From a virus, in IMG/VR virus record IMGVR_UViG_3300036715_001290, positions 1 through 64,000 of that record: a stretch of 64,000 bases of DNA; one strand, 5' to 3'. Both the position numbers and the translations under genes were made by a program. This document shows, piece by piece, positions 19,611 through 29,809 of the stretch (its first letter is position 1; each line of letters begins with the position of its first letter). Under the pieces are notes generated by a model, which did not search any database, had not been told where the DNA came from, and worked only from the letters and a program-made list of their open reading frames with translations.

Positions 19611-20717
19611 ATGACAAATCCTAATATAAATAGTAATGGTACTTTACCATCACCTTTACCAGTAGTAAGATCAACAAACTTTAAAACATTGGATCCTGAT
19701 ACTGATGTTATTTACGGTACACCAACTAAAACATCATATGCTTTATGGGCAGCCGGTTCATTAGGTTTAATAAATACATTTACCGTAATTACAGGATCAT
19801 CTGAACATTATAGAAATATAACAATAACAGGTTCAACAAATTCATATGAATATTCAATTGCATTTGGACATGTTAATGGTAGTGGTTCAAATAATGCAGA
19901 AACGGCAAGTGGAATTTATTTCACAAAAACGGTTTATGACCAATTTAGAAATTTATTGCTAAGTTCACCAACATCATTATTTAATGATGGTGATAGTCCA
20001 ATGACATCAGTTTTATTCATTTCAATAAATAGAAATAATATTAAACAACGCCTTGACCCAGGTAATTGGGAATTACATTTATCTGGACTTATAACAGGTT
20101 CAGGTGCAGCTGGTAGTAAAACTATTAGTTTGATTGATAACAGTGGTGATTATACAAATACAAATAATGCATATGCATCACAATATCAAATAGTATCAGG
20201 TTCGAACGGTGTTGCATTTAATTCAGGTGGTTATGTTTATGGTTTAGTTTATCCTGATTATGGAATTATAGCATTAAATGCTAGCAAATTATTTTATTCT
20301 GCATCTGCAGATTGGCAAGCAGAAACAATTGCATCAAGCGGTAGTTCAAATACAAGTTGGTTGAACTTAGGAATTGCTGGACCTACTAGTGTTATTAAAG
20401 CATATAGTATGGATATGTTTTGTACTGCATCTTTAAGTGGTTCTTACTTTTCAGGTAGAAGTTTAGATACTGTTAACTCTCAATATTATTTCATTCGTAT
20501 AATGAATAAAGATTTTAACTATAGTGTTAATCCTTCATTCTTCACTGCATCTGGTGATTTATTATACAATGATTTTAATAGTGATCCTCATGTGTTTATG
20601 ACAAGTGTAGGATTGTATGATGATAATAATGAATTGTTAGCAATTGCAAAATTATCAAAACCAATCGAAAAAACATTCACAAAAGAAGCTACATTACAAA
20701 TTAGACTGGATTATTAA
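19611..20717 (+). CDS. Virion structural protein, paralogue of the next gene
   Basis: 368 aa. Residues ~105-165 contain the YDQFRNLLL..PTSLF and INRNNIKQRLDPGNWEL blocks of a T4-superfamily structural family. The C-terminus (VGLYDDNNELLAIAKLSKPIE, near 335-355, ending in a LRLDY-like pattern) is shared with the neighbouring protein. GGAGAAATATAA precedes the ATG. Probable tail or baseplate component. Confidence 0.7.
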   Translation: MTNPNINSNGTLPSPLPVVRSTNFKTLDPDTDVIYGTPTKTSYALWAAGSLGLINTFTVITGSSEHYRNITITGSTNSYEYSIAFGHVNGSGSNNAETASGIYFTKTVYDQFRNLLLSSPTSLFNDGDSPMTSVLFISINRNNIKQRLDPGNWELHLSGLITGSGAAGSKTISLIDNSGDYTNTNNAYASQYQIVSGSNGVAFNSGGYVYGLVYPDYGIIALNASKLFYSASADWQAETIASSGSSNTSWLNLGIAGPTSVIKAYSMDMFCTASLSGSYFSGRSLDTVNSQYYFIRIMNKDFNYSVNPSFFTASGDLLYNDFNSDPHVFMTSVGLYDDNNELLAIAKLSKPIEKTFTKEATLQIRLDY

Positions 20718-22006
20718 TGATCTATAAATCTTTCGTTGGTGCTGATAAAATTGAAAATTATCAGCACTACGGATATAAAAGTCAACAATTTGTTTATACT
20801 GACTTTTTAATTACTGGAAGTGGTATGTATACCATATATGCGACACTACATCCTGAATTATCTATGTCAAATTTCAATCCTAATAATCCTAATTTCATTT
20901 CAAAAGCAATGTATAATAAAATTGCTACACAATATGAAATGAATGAATTGTTTACAAATCCAATTATTTCTGATATAGTATTACCACCTAATGATTCATC
21001 AATTGTTGGTTATAGAATGATATCTTTATCTCATGATGTAATTGGTGATGGTATAAAACCAGAATCAATAAGATTAACTATAAATGTTTCAGGTTCAGGA
21101 CTTGAGCCTTATGATGGCGGTGTAATACATTTATTTGATGATGGTAATAATAACATATACACTATGGATGCATTCAAAATATTATATGAAAGTGATTTTT
21201 ATAATAGTGTTAGTGAATGGATTCCATTAGATAAACAAAAATCATCAATTTCTTTAGATTCAAATAATGGTGCATTACGATTAAATGTTAACGCAACCGG
21301 TTCTACAAATCAAGGATTAAAAATACCAGATGAATTTATTGCTAACCTAAATACTTCATCATCGATGATACTTTCATTTGAATGCATGGCAACTGGTGAT
21401 TTTGTTGGTAAACAAATTAATAGTAATATTGGTTCTCCGGTATTATTAAGTGGTATGACAACCGCATCATTAGATAATATGTGGCAACGAAATGTATACT
21501 ATTTTAATAGTGGTTCAGCTGCATATTCATTTAATCTAAACTTCAGCGGTTCAACAATAAACAATGGTACATTTAGTATTAAAGATGTTACAATGTATTA
21601 TGCAAATGGTACTGCATCAGCCGATAGTATTTATGTAGGTAATGTTTCATATGAAAGTGGAATGATATGTTTATATGATAAAGTTGGACAAATACCTTAT
21701 GGTGATTATTTTGATAAATATAATAGTATTGTAGATTTTAAGTCTACTGTATTATGTTCTGAAAATAATTATATTATAAACATTCACCCAGGTGAGTTTA
21801 ATAAGTCAAACAATCCAACATCGGCAACATTTGATAATGAAACTGGAATATCGGATGATACATTTAATAATGAATATCCAACATTTATATCATGTATAGG
21901 ATTATATAATGATGTAAACGAATTATTGGCAATTGCAAAAGTTCCATACCCACTAGAAAAAAGTAAAAAGTTTCATACTACATTTGTGGTAAAATTAAAT
22001 TATTAA
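20717..22006 (+). CDS. Virion structural protein with embedded carbohydrate-binding-like domain
   Basis: 429 aa. The first ~150 and last ~60 residues match the preceding protein (end: IGLYNDVNELLAIAKVPYPLE). An inserted beta-rich segment (~155-300, with EFIANLNTSSSMILSFECMA and YYFNSGSAAYSFNLNFSG) resembles a jelly-roll carbohydrate-binding module. The two genes overlap by one base. It looks like a duplicated structural protein that acquired a binding domain. Confidence 0.68.
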   Translation: MIYKSFVGADKIENYQHYGYKSQQFVYTDFLITGSGMYTIYATLHPELSMSNFNPNNPNFISKAMYNKIATQYEMNELFTNPIISDIVLPPNDSSIVGYRMISLSHDVIGDGIKPESIRLTINVSGSGLEPYDGGVIHLFDDGNNNIYTMDAFKILYESDFYNSVSEWIPLDKQKSSISLDSNNGALRLNVNATGSTNQGLKIPDEFIANLNTSSSMILSFECMATGDFVGKQINSNIGSPVLLSGMTTASLDNMWQRNVYYFNSGSAAYSFNLNFSGSTINNGTFSIKDVTMYYANGTASADSIYVGNVSYESGMICLYDKVGQIPYGDYFDKYNSIVDFKSTVLCSENNYIINIHPGEFNKSNNPTSATFDNETGISDDTFNNEYPTFISCIGLYNDVNELLAIAKVPYPLEKSKKFHTTFVVKLNY

Positions 22007-22015
22007 AGGTTATAT

Positions 22016-22528
22016 ATGAAAACTAGGTCCGCAAAAAATAAAGGACGTCGTTTACAAGTGTTTGTACAAAACACACTAAGAGAAATATATTGTAATGAAA
22101 CAACTGAATTAATAGAAGAAGATATTGCATCTAATATTATGTCAGAAAATGGTGTTGATGTTAAATTAACTCCTGCCGCAAAAAAATATATTCCTATGGA
22201 TATTGAATGTAAGAATGTTGAAAACTTAAATATTTTTACAGCAATGGAACAGGCTACCGCAAATTGTAAAAATAACAGAATACCTGTTGTTATATTTAGT
22301 AGAAATAGATTTCCTGAGTTTATATGTTTTCCATATAATAAAATTTATGTATTAAATGAGAATGTAATACATAAAGAAATTAAGTCAGGAAATATCTGGT
22401 TACATGTACATAAAGATACTGATAGTTTTAGTTTTACAATGAAAAATAATATATATTATATTATGAATTATAAAAGCTTTTTAAAGAGGTTTTGTTCAAA
22501 TCCATATAAAATTACAGTCCAACAATAA
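22016..22528 (+). CDS. PD-(D/E)XK nuclease, Holliday-junction-resolvase-like
   Basis: 170 aa. N-terminus MKTRSAKNKGRRLQVFVQN plus a motif series Glu (~36) ... NGVDVKL (Asp ~50) ... IECKN (Glu-x-Lys ~67-69) matches the PD-(D/E)XK active site. Phage proteins with this N-terminus are often annotated as putative resolvases or endonucleases. It begins the DNA metabolism island together with primase and the Mre11-Rad50 fusion, so a role in recombination or branch clean-up before packaging is likely. AAAGGTTATAT precedes the ATG. Confidence 0.72.
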   Translation: MKTRSAKNKGRRLQVFVQNTLREIYCNETTELIEEDIASNIMSENGVDVKLTPAAKKYIPMDIECKNVENLNIFTAMEQATANCKNNRIPVVIFSRNRFPEFICFPYNKIYVLNENVIHKEIKSGNIWLHVHKDTDSFSFTMKNNIYYIMNYKSFLKRFCSNPYKITVQQ

Positions 22529-22618
22529 AAAGCATCTGGTCATCATCTGAGAGTGCCATTTATGCATTGATTTGGGATAGTTGTGGTTAATTTTAACAGA
22601 ACCTGAAAAATTATGATT

Positions 22619-22642
22619 TTTGTGAATATAATTTGTGAATAT
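22619..22642 (+). repeat. Two tandem TTTGTGAATAT copies in an intergenic gap
   Basis: TTTGTGAATAT occurs at 22619-22629 and 22632-22642, a 13-base period. The 152-base gap (22529-22680) holds no gene; an ATATTTAT element lies just downstream of the repeat. It may be a regulator site or a chance AT-rich repeat. Confidence 0.35.
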
Positions 22643-22646
22643 TACA

Positions 22647-22662
22647 ATATATTTATTTTTAA
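22647..22662 (+). promoter_or_regulatory. Candidate late promoter element
   Basis: Core ATATTTAT at 22649-22656, 25 nt before ATG 22681. The downstream half (TTTTAAC) departs from the usual AATAAAA. Confidence 0.3.
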
Positions 22663-22680
22663 CAAATAATAGGTTATAAA

Positions 22681-22935
22681 ATGTACATACATACCACTCC
22701 AGTGTGGATAGAAAAATCAATAGGTATTGAACCCATAGCAGTTAATTATGATGGTGATATTATTGAATTTTTAGTACCTCATACATTTATATTAAATGAT
22801 AATCATATTTATGAATTAAAATATTATTTTAATTATGATAGATTGGAAATTTCTGCATTAATGAATGTTACGGATAATATATATTTGAAAATTACAATGC
22901 GTTCTAGAACGTTCAATTCAAGTGATTCGGAATAG
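22681..22935 (+). CDS. Hypothetical protein
   Basis: 84 aa, beta-rich, no recognised motif. AGGTTATAAA precedes the ATG and it ends 5 bases before the primase start, so it is expressed with the replication genes. Confidence 0.6.
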   Translation: MYIHTTPVWIEKSIGIEPIAVNYDGDIIEFLVPHTFILNDNHIYELKYYFNYDRLEISALMNVTDNIYLKITMRSRTFNSSDSE

Positions 22936-22940
22936 TTTTT

Positions 22941-23915
22941 ATGTATGAAGTTCAATCACTCCTTGAAGCCGCTATAAATCAAAAAGGCATTCTTAAAGGA
23001 AATGAAGTTATGTTTTGGTGTCCAAAATGTAATAAGTCATTTTCTAATAAAAAGATGTCTATAAATATAAATCCAAAATCTCCAAAATATGGACATTGGC
23101 ATTGTTGGGTTTGTGAAAATGATAGCGGTACTCGTGGTAAACGAATTAAAACTTTTTTTGATTTATATAAAGTAGATCCTACATATTATCATAAGTTAGA
23201 TTATGATTATGTACAAAATAATGGTTCACCAAAAATACCAGATCATAGACAACGATTAGTAGTAAATTTACCTGCCGAATTTATATCACTTAAGAATCCA
23301 ACAAAAGGTGATACATATAAAATAGCTATGGCATATTTGAAAAAACGTAATATTACATATTCTGATATAATAAAATATAATTTAGGATATTGTGATGTAG
23401 GCCCATTTGCAAATATGATTATTATTCCATCATATGATTCATTTGGTAAATTGAATTATTTTGCTGGTAGATCATTAGAAAAATACACTCGCTTCAAATA
23501 CAAATATCCTGAGATTGATAAAAGTTCAATAGTATTTAATGAACTATTTATAAATTGGGATGAACCTGTGGTTTTGGTTGAAGGACCATTTGATTTTTTA
23601 GCAACTAAAATAAATACTATTGCATTATTAGGTAAAAGTATTTGTGATGATATGAAAGAACTGTTGGCTGAAAAACGTATAAAGGAAATATATTTATGTT
23701 TAGATTCGGATGCAATGAAAACTGCAATAAAGCATACTGAGTACTTTATTAAAAGAGGTATAAAAGTATACTTTATTGAACTTGATAAAAAGGATCCAAG
23801 TGAATTAGGATTTAATAAAATGAAAGAATATTTATTATCAGCAACACCGGTTGGTGTAAATGATTTTAGGAAAATGTTAATGCTCAAACTAAAGGCAACA
23901 AATAAGGTTAATTAA
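22941..23915 (+). CDS. DnaG-type DNA primase
   Basis: 324 aa. The N-terminal zinc-binding domain is visible as CPKC (27, 30) and CWVC (55, 58) with His52 and His54 between. The TOPRIM catalytic domain includes VVLVEGPFDF (~211-220, metal-binding Glu) and LCLDSDA (~253-259, DxD). It makes RNA primers for lagging-strand synthesis; T4's counterpart is gp61. No helicase domain is fused, so a separate helicase should lie outside this window. It ends one base into the next gene. Confidence 0.88.
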   Translation: MYEVQSLLEAAINQKGILKGNEVMFWCPKCNKSFSNKKMSININPKSPKYGHWHCWVCENDSGTRGKRIKTFFDLYKVDPTYYHKLDYDYVQNNGSPKIPDHRQRLVVNLPAEFISLKNPTKGDTYKIAMAYLKKRNITYSDIIKYNLGYCDVGPFANMIIIPSYDSFGKLNYFAGRSLEKYTRFKYKYPEIDKSSIVFNELFINWDEPVVLVEGPFDFLATKINTIALLGKSICDDMKELLAEKRIKEIYLCLDSDAMKTAIKHTEYFIKRGIKVYFIELDKKDPSELGFNKMKEYLLSATPVGVNDFRKMLMLKLKATNKVN

Positions 23916-26900
23916 TGGATTATATTAAATTAAATATAAAAAGAGATGTTAAAAAAATAATTCATCTTGCTGATATTCATATAAGACAATATAAAAGATA
24001 TGAAGAATATGAAGAAGTATTCAAGGAAATGCATAATGAAGTTAAAAAACATTATGATGAAAATACATTAATTGCCGTACTTGGAGATGTTGTTCATTCT
24101 AAAAATGAACTATCACCTGAGTTAGTTGAATTAACTGCTTATTTTCTAAAATCATTATCAGATATAGGTCCTACAATATTAGTTGCAGGAAATCACGATG
24201 CAAACCTTAATAATAAAAATAGAATAGATTCATTAACACCAATTGTTAATTTAATAAGTAATGATAATTTATTTTATTTAAGATCATCTGGACTATACAC
24301 GGTTGGTAATTTATGTTTTTCGGTTATGTCAGTTTTTGATGAAATGACTCATTATATAAAAGCTAAAGATATTGATGACAAATATGTAAAGATTGCATGT
24401 TATCATGGTCCTCTTAATGGTGTAAAGAATGATTCTAATTATACACTATCAGGTAAGATGACTAATATGTTTTTTACAGGATATGATTCGGTATTATTAG
24501 GAGATATACATAATAGACAAATAGTATCAAAAAAACCACTGATAGTTTACCCTGGTAGTTTATTATGCCAAAATTATGGTGAACATCCAACGGATCATGG
24601 ATTTGCTGTACATGATATTGATACTATGACATGTACATTTGTTGATGTTAAAAATGATTATAGTTATTATACAATAGATGTTGATGATTCTTTAGTTATA
24701 CCAAAAGTTAATATACAATCAAAACATCCAAGAATACGTGTTAGATTTAAAGATGTTAAGTTAGAATTGATTGCTGGAACTTTAGATGTTATAAAAAGAA
24801 CATATCATCCATCGGAATTAATATATGTTAAAAATAATACGGTAGCAAATAATTCAGTTTTTAGTAAAAATCAAATATCTGATATTTCAAATATTAAAAA
24901 TGTTGAAGTACAAAATAAATTTATACAACGTTTTCTAGATAAAAAATATAAATTATCTAAAGATATCGTTCAAGGCATATTGGATGTAAATCAAGAGACA
25001 AATGCTAATGTAAAGTTAGAAACATTCTTTAACACATCAATGTGGAATCTTTTAGAATTTCGTTGGTCAAACATGTTTTCTTTTGGTGAAGATAATTATA
25101 TTAACTTTACTGATATGAATGGTGTTTATGGTTTATTTGGTGCTAATGCTACAGGTAAAAGTAGTTTTAGTGAATCATTAGCTTTTGCATTATTTGATAA
25201 AACATCAAAAGAATCTAAAATGATTAATTTATTAAATGTTAGAAAACAATCTTTCAAATGTTCAATAACGTTGGAACATTGTGGTAAAAAATATTTAATA
25301 AGAAGGGTTGGTACAAAAAATAAAAAAGGTACCGCCTTAAAATATGAAATTGATTTTTTTGAATATGAAGGTGATAAATTAGTATCATTAAATGGTGAAG
25401 ATAAATGGGGTACCAATAGAAATATAAGATATATAATTGGTGACTTAGATGATTTCTTATTATCATCATATAGTGTACAAAATGATAATCTAGGATTTGT
25501 TAATAAATCAAATTCAGAAAGAAAAGATATATTATTAAAATTCTTAGGATTAAAAATATTTGACTTATTATTTGATATTGCAAATGTAAAGTTAAAAGAA
25601 TATAATGTATTATTACGTGACATTGATATTGATGCAATTTTAGATGATAAGTTAAAATTAGAAAAGCAAATAAGTATCATACAAAATGATATAGATAAAG
25701 CAAATGAATCTAGTATAAATGTACAACAACAAATAATAGATACTAAAGATAATATACTTAATACCCATAAAACTCTTATACAAATTAATGAAAATGAAAA
25801 TGTTATTGATACTATGCAAATTACAAATGATTTGGAAGCATCAAAGTCAAAATTAAGTTCATTGGAAATTCAATTAAAAGATAATGAAATTAAGATATTA
25901 AAATATAAAGAAGCATATGATATTGCTCAGGATGCTTTAGTTGATAAAGACATTATAATTAAAAAATATCAAGAATATTTAATTGATGAATCACAGTACA
26001 AATCGCTTAAAAAACAGCTTGATATTAATAAGATTGATTTAGATAAATTAGAAAAAGAAGTTGCAACCGTTCATGAACTAGAATATGATCCAAATTGTGA
26101 ATTTTGCCAAAAGAATTTTGGTTATCATTTTGATTCCGTTACATCAAATTATAAGTCACGTAAAGAACGTTATAACGATATGCAAAATGAATGTAATGAC
26201 GCATACACTCGTATGATTAGTCATGATAATATAGTTGACCAATACGGTACCGTTAATTCTATAATAGATAAAGTCCCAAGAATAACAAAGGAAATTTCAT
26301 TACTTAATGATTCAATTGCAGCTACTAAAGCAGCTATAATAAAACATGAAAAACAAATAATAGATTGGACAAATACTTTATCAGAATCAAAAGCAATTGC
26401 GGCAGCACAACTAAATAATAAGAATGCAAATGATAAAATAAAAATATTAGAAAATAGATTAAAAGATGAAGAGTCTAGACTAAATGTATTAAAGACTAAA
26501 GTCATGGATAGTCTAATGAAAATGAATCAAGTATCATCAAAAATAGATGATTATTCTAAAGATATTGATAAACATGCAAATATGGCCTTTAACAAAGAAT
26601 GTCAATCAATGTATTGTGATATTGTTAAAAGAGATGGTATACCTTATGAAATAATTTTAGATATCTTACCTCAAGTCGAAGTTGAAGTTAATAATATATT
26701 ATCACAGATTGTTGATTTTTCTTTACTTATATTACCTGATGAAAATAAAAACATCAATATTTATATAGTATACGATACGGAGCGCTATTGGAATCTTGAT
26801 CTTGGTAGTGGAATGGAAAAGTTTATTTCATCATTAGCATTAAGAATTGCATTAACAAATCTATCAAATTTACCAAGACCTAACTTCTTAATAATTGATG

Positions 26901-27100
26901 AAGGTTGGGGTAATCTTGATAGTGAAAATATAGGTTCAATACAAAGGTTATTTGATTATCTTAGAAGCAAATATAAGTTTATATTAGTTATAAGTCATAT
27001 TGATTCGATAAAAGATTCCGTAGATAGTATAATAGATATTAAATTAAAGGATACTTTTAGTAAAATAGAATATGGCAACACTAGCACAACAATTACTTAA
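23915..27100 (+). CDS. Mre11-Rad50 (gp47-gp46) fusion recombination nuclease
   Basis: 1061 aa single chain. Residues ~14-240 are an Mre11/SbcD metallophosphoesterase (LADIHI, LGDVVHSKNE, GNHDAN, CYHGP, LGDIHNRQ). Residues ~385-1061 are Rad50/SbcC: Walker A GANATGKSS (~408-416), long coiled coils, zinc-hook CEFC (~728-731), signature-like DLGSGMEKFISSLALRIAL, Walker B LIIDEG (~993) and a switch His in ISHID. In T4 these are two proteins (gp47, gp46) that resect DNA ends to start recombination-dependent replication. The fusion forces 1:1 stoichiometry. Confidence 0.93.
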   Translation: MDYIKLNIKRDVKKIIHLADIHIRQYKRYEEYEEVFKEMHNEVKKHYDENTLIAVLGDVVHSKNELSPELVELTAYFLKSLSDIGPTILVAGNHDANLNNKNRIDSLTPIVNLISNDNLFYLRSSGLYTVGNLCFSVMSVFDEMTHYIKAKDIDDKYVKIACYHGPLNGVKNDSNYTLSGKMTNMFFTGYDSVLLGDIHNRQIVSKKPLIVYPGSLLCQNYGEHPTDHGFAVHDIDTMTCTFVDVKNDYSYYTIDVDDSLVIPKVNIQSKHPRIRVRFKDVKLELIAGTLDVIKRTYHPSELIYVKNNTVANNSVFSKNQISDISNIKNVEVQNKFIQRFLDKKYKLSKDIVQGILDVNQETNANVKLETFFNTSMWNLLEFRWSNMFSFGEDNYINFTDMNGVYGLFGANATGKSSFSESLAFALFDKTSKESKMINLLNVRKQSFKCSITLEHCGKKYLIRRVGTKNKKGTALKYEIDFFEYEGDKLVSLNGEDKWGTNRNIRYIIGDLDDFLLSSYSVQNDNLGFVNKSNSERKDILLKFLGLKIFDLLFDIANVKLKEYNVLLRDIDIDAILDDKLKLEKQISIIQNDIDKANESSINVQQQIIDTKDNILNTHKTLIQINENENVIDTMQITNDLEASKSKLSSLEIQLKDNEIKILKYKEAYDIAQDALVDKDIIIKKYQEYLIDESQYKSLKKQLDINKIDLDKLEKEVATVHELEYDPNCEFCQKNFGYHFDSVTSNYKSRKERYNDMQNECNDAYTRMISHDNIVDQYGTVNSIIDKVPRITKEISLLNDSIAATKAAIIKHEKQIIDWTNTLSESKAIAAAQLNNKNANDKIKILENRLKDEESRLNVLKTKVMDSLMKMNQVSSKIDDYSKDIDKHANMAFNKECQSMYCDIVKRDGIPYEIILDILPQVEVEVNNILSQIVDFSLLILPDENKNINIYIVYDTERYWNLDLGSGMEKFISSLALRIALTNLSNLPRPNFLIIDEGWGNLDSENIGSIQRLFDYLRSKYKFILVISHIDSIKDSVDSIIDIKLKDTFSKIEYGNTSTTIT

Positions 27101-29516
27101 AAATAAATTAGTTGAAAATTTACACTTAATTGATGCAGTAGAATCTAATGCATTTGTAATTTCTGGCCTACCTGCGGAATGTTCGTATGGTAGGCATTCT
27201 TTTTTATTATACACTAATGATGATAGTGTAAATGGTAAAATACAAATACAATTAGAAATATTAGATTCGTTACAAAATAGAGTCGATTATAGTTATGAAA
27301 ATTATAAAGAATCTAATAAAATATTAGTTACTGTTATTATTGATGAACCACTTGAAAATGGTAATGCAACTATGACTTTAATTTTTAAGAATAAAAACGG
27401 TGATACGTTAAAACAATATCATTATTTTAATATAAACAAATCAACACAAAATACATCAACACTTCGATTTGCAACAAATCCAATAATAAATGCAAACGTT
27501 ATTAAAAAATATGTACAAGGATATGATTATAATAGATTTTCACAATCATTAAATGTAACAAATTCATATACAGAATTAATTGATAATGCCCCAGAACGTC
27601 GTATGATTAAATATAAGGCCGATGTTTATAACACTGATTATACATATATAAACCTCTTATTACCTGATAATTTAACAAGTAGTCAACAAACTTTAGTTGG
27701 TGCAAAAGTGACTATACCTGATAGTGCTTTTTCATATTTAGGTTCAAATTATATAACATCTTCATTTACAGCAACTATACAATCATATGTTTCAGCAGGC
27801 CCATCAAATTATTATAAATTTAAGTTAAATGCAATACCAAAATCATACAATAATACAGATGGATTATATTATAATGTTACCGCATCTACACACACTACAT
27901 TTATAGAATATTTTAATAAATCAACAGATATAATAAATACTATAAATTCATATTATAATAATTATGTAAGAATAACTGCTGATAATCTAAAATTACTATC
28001 AGGTAAAATTGATTCAATTGATGTTTATAAAAAATCATATATGAATGATCATAATTCATTTGAATTTGTCTATTCATTTGATACTTCAAAATTTAACATA
28101 TTACAATATACATATAATACACTATCATATGATGCAGGTAATTTTTCAAACTATTTTTCAGGATCTTTATTTGATACATCAAAATTTAATAATATTTGGA
28201 GATTAGGTTATAATCAAGTAATTGATTCTACATCATTAATAAACACAACATTAAATAATGATTATTTTTCAAATGCATTGTGTATAAATAATAGTGATAA
28301 CTTATTTTTATCAGGTTCAACATTTCTTATGTTAAACAATAACATAGAATTAGTTCCACATTCTAATTATGAAATTATTTATGATTTTGCTGCTGATTAT
28401 TCATCAACCACATCTAACACATCATTTAATTGGAATGTTAGTATTAATAATCAAAGTTATAATAGATTATATAATGATATTGCAACACCAATTATTAAAA
28501 CAATGATAAAAATAAATGAATCAATAAAGTTTAATTCTGAAAATAATACATCCTTATCATTAGGATTTTGGGGTCATATTGATAACTTTACTAGTTCATC
28601 AATGTCATTAAGATTAGGTAATATAAAGATTCGTAGAATTGATGCATATTCTGGATTTAATAATACTAATTATATTTTTGATGTACCTATAAGTAATACA
28701 AATATAGATGCAACTATTTTTAAGTTAAAGTATAAAAACACAATAGGATATTCTTCATTTGAAAGTGATACATTATTACCTCTAGTAAATAATAATTTAA
28801 ATGATACATATTTAGTTTCAAATGCATCACATGTTGCAAATAGAGGAAGTATACATTATACATCATCAGGAACAACAGATTATTATATTAATATAAATGA
28901 TTATACACTAATATATTCCGGTTCATATAATATGAATTATTATTTACCTGAATATGCATATTATGGTAAAGAATATTATATAAAATCATTAGGGCCTGGG
29001 AAAATAACAATGACACTTGGTACTGCATCTGCTAATTTTTTTGAAGATGAATCAGGTTTTGATACAGCCGGTCCAGATATTTTCCCAGGTGAAAATTATA
29101 CATTTAAGTTTATAAAAAACAATAATAATAATGCTTGGGTTGTAACTAATAAATTTTTAATGACAAGTAGTTATGCTAATATGTTTGGAATTGGTACATC
29201 TAATACAAACAGTACATTACAATTAAGTGGTTCATTTGGTGTATCCGTATTAAAAACAACAAATAATATAGCATTAGGAATTGACCATTATTTTGTACTA
29301 TGTGACACATCAGCAAATAATATATTAGTAAATCTACCATATGCACAAGACTGTTTTGGTAGGATTTATGTAATTAAAAAAATATCAGGATCATATACGG
29401 TAACAATATCTGGAGTTTTAGGTCAATTAATTGACAATTCCAGTTCACAAACAATAACATCGGCATATACATCAATAAGTATTATTTCAGATGGTGCAAA
29501 CTGGTGGATAACATAG
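27072..29516 (+). CDS. Tail structural/fibre protein with trimerising-type C-terminal domain
   Basis: 814 aa, overlapping the Mre11-Rad50 gene by 29 bases. The N-terminus (LLKNKLVENLHLIDAVESNA, then F.ISGLPAECSYGRHSFLLY) matches a T4-superfamily virion protein family. The middle is a large beta-rich region rich in Asn/Tyr/Ser. The last ~110 residues (TLQLSGSFGVSV ... GRIYVIKKISG ... WWIT) resemble the C-terminal domain of the adhesin-like protein ending at 52103. Probably a fibre or baseplate-tip protein. Confidence 0.7.
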   Translation: MATLAQQLLKNKLVENLHLIDAVESNAFVISGLPAECSYGRHSFLLYTNDDSVNGKIQIQLEILDSLQNRVDYSYENYKESNKILVTVIIDEPLENGNATMTLIFKNKNGDTLKQYHYFNINKSTQNTSTLRFATNPIINANVIKKYVQGYDYNRFSQSLNVTNSYTELIDNAPERRMIKYKADVYNTDYTYINLLLPDNLTSSQQTLVGAKVTIPDSAFSYLGSNYITSSFTATIQSYVSAGPSNYYKFKLNAIPKSYNNTDGLYYNVTASTHTTFIEYFNKSTDIINTINSYYNNYVRITADNLKLLSGKIDSIDVYKKSYMNDHNSFEFVYSFDTSKFNILQYTYNTLSYDAGNFSNYFSGSLFDTSKFNNIWRLGYNQVIDSTSLINTTLNNDYFSNALCINNSDNLFLSGSTFLMLNNNIELVPHSNYEIIYDFAADYSSTTSNTSFNWNVSINNQSYNRLYNDIATPIIKTMIKINESIKFNSENNTSLSLGFWGHIDNFTSSSMSLRLGNIKIRRIDAYSGFNNTNYIFDVPISNTNIDATIFKLKYKNTIGYSSFESDTLLPLVNNNLNDTYLVSNASHVANRGSIHYTSSGTTDYYININDYTLIYSGSYNMNYYLPEYAYYGKEYYIKSLGPGKITMTLGTASANFFEDESGFDTAGPDIFPGENYTFKFIKNNNNNAWVVTNKFLMTSSYANMFGIGTSNTNSTLQLSGSFGVSVLKTTNNIALGIDHYFVLCDTSANNILVNLPYAQDCFGRIYVIKKISGSYTVTISGVLGQLIDNSSSQTITSAYTSISIISDGANWWIT

Positions 29517-29526
29517 GAGATATAAT

Positions 29527-29712
29527 ATGTCATATATAGAAGATATAAGAATATCATCTGCAAATTCAATGTCAACAGATGCTTTTGGTAGATTTAGAGT
29601 ATCAGAAGCGCATACTTTATTTGATAGCAAAAACTTAAATGAATCCGGATCTTTATTTTGGGATTCATTAACAACCGGTGGGGGGAAGTATACTATATTC
29701 TACATCATCTAA
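29527..29712 (+). CDS. Frameshifted fibre/structural protein, 5' fragment
   Basis: 61 aa ending prematurely. The sequence DAFGRFRVSEAHTLFDSK followed by an acidic LFWD segment is the N-terminus of a common phage structural family whose next block is ...RRFNY.PGKSQL. That block is present downstream in the +1 frame. The frame is lost at a six-G run (29681-29685 region) that stands out in this AT-rich DNA. GGAGATATAATATG gives a good start. See the 3' fragment and the finding. Confidence 0.6.
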   Translation: MSYIEDIRISSANSMSTDAFGRFRVSEAHTLFDSKNLNESGSLFWDSLTTGGGKYTIFYII

Positions 29713-29809
29713 TGAAACGGTGTTATAAGTATCAAATGGTAATGTTGGTAGATCTGTTAATCAAACAAAACGTAGATTTAATTATTGCCCAGGGAAAAGT
29801 CAATTATTT

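Noticed and set aside
25126-25680. 184-aa antisense frame within the Mre11-Rad50 gene
   Set aside because: Low-complexity hydrophobic product opposite a clearly functional ABC ATPase; no genes on the minus strand are otherwise supported.
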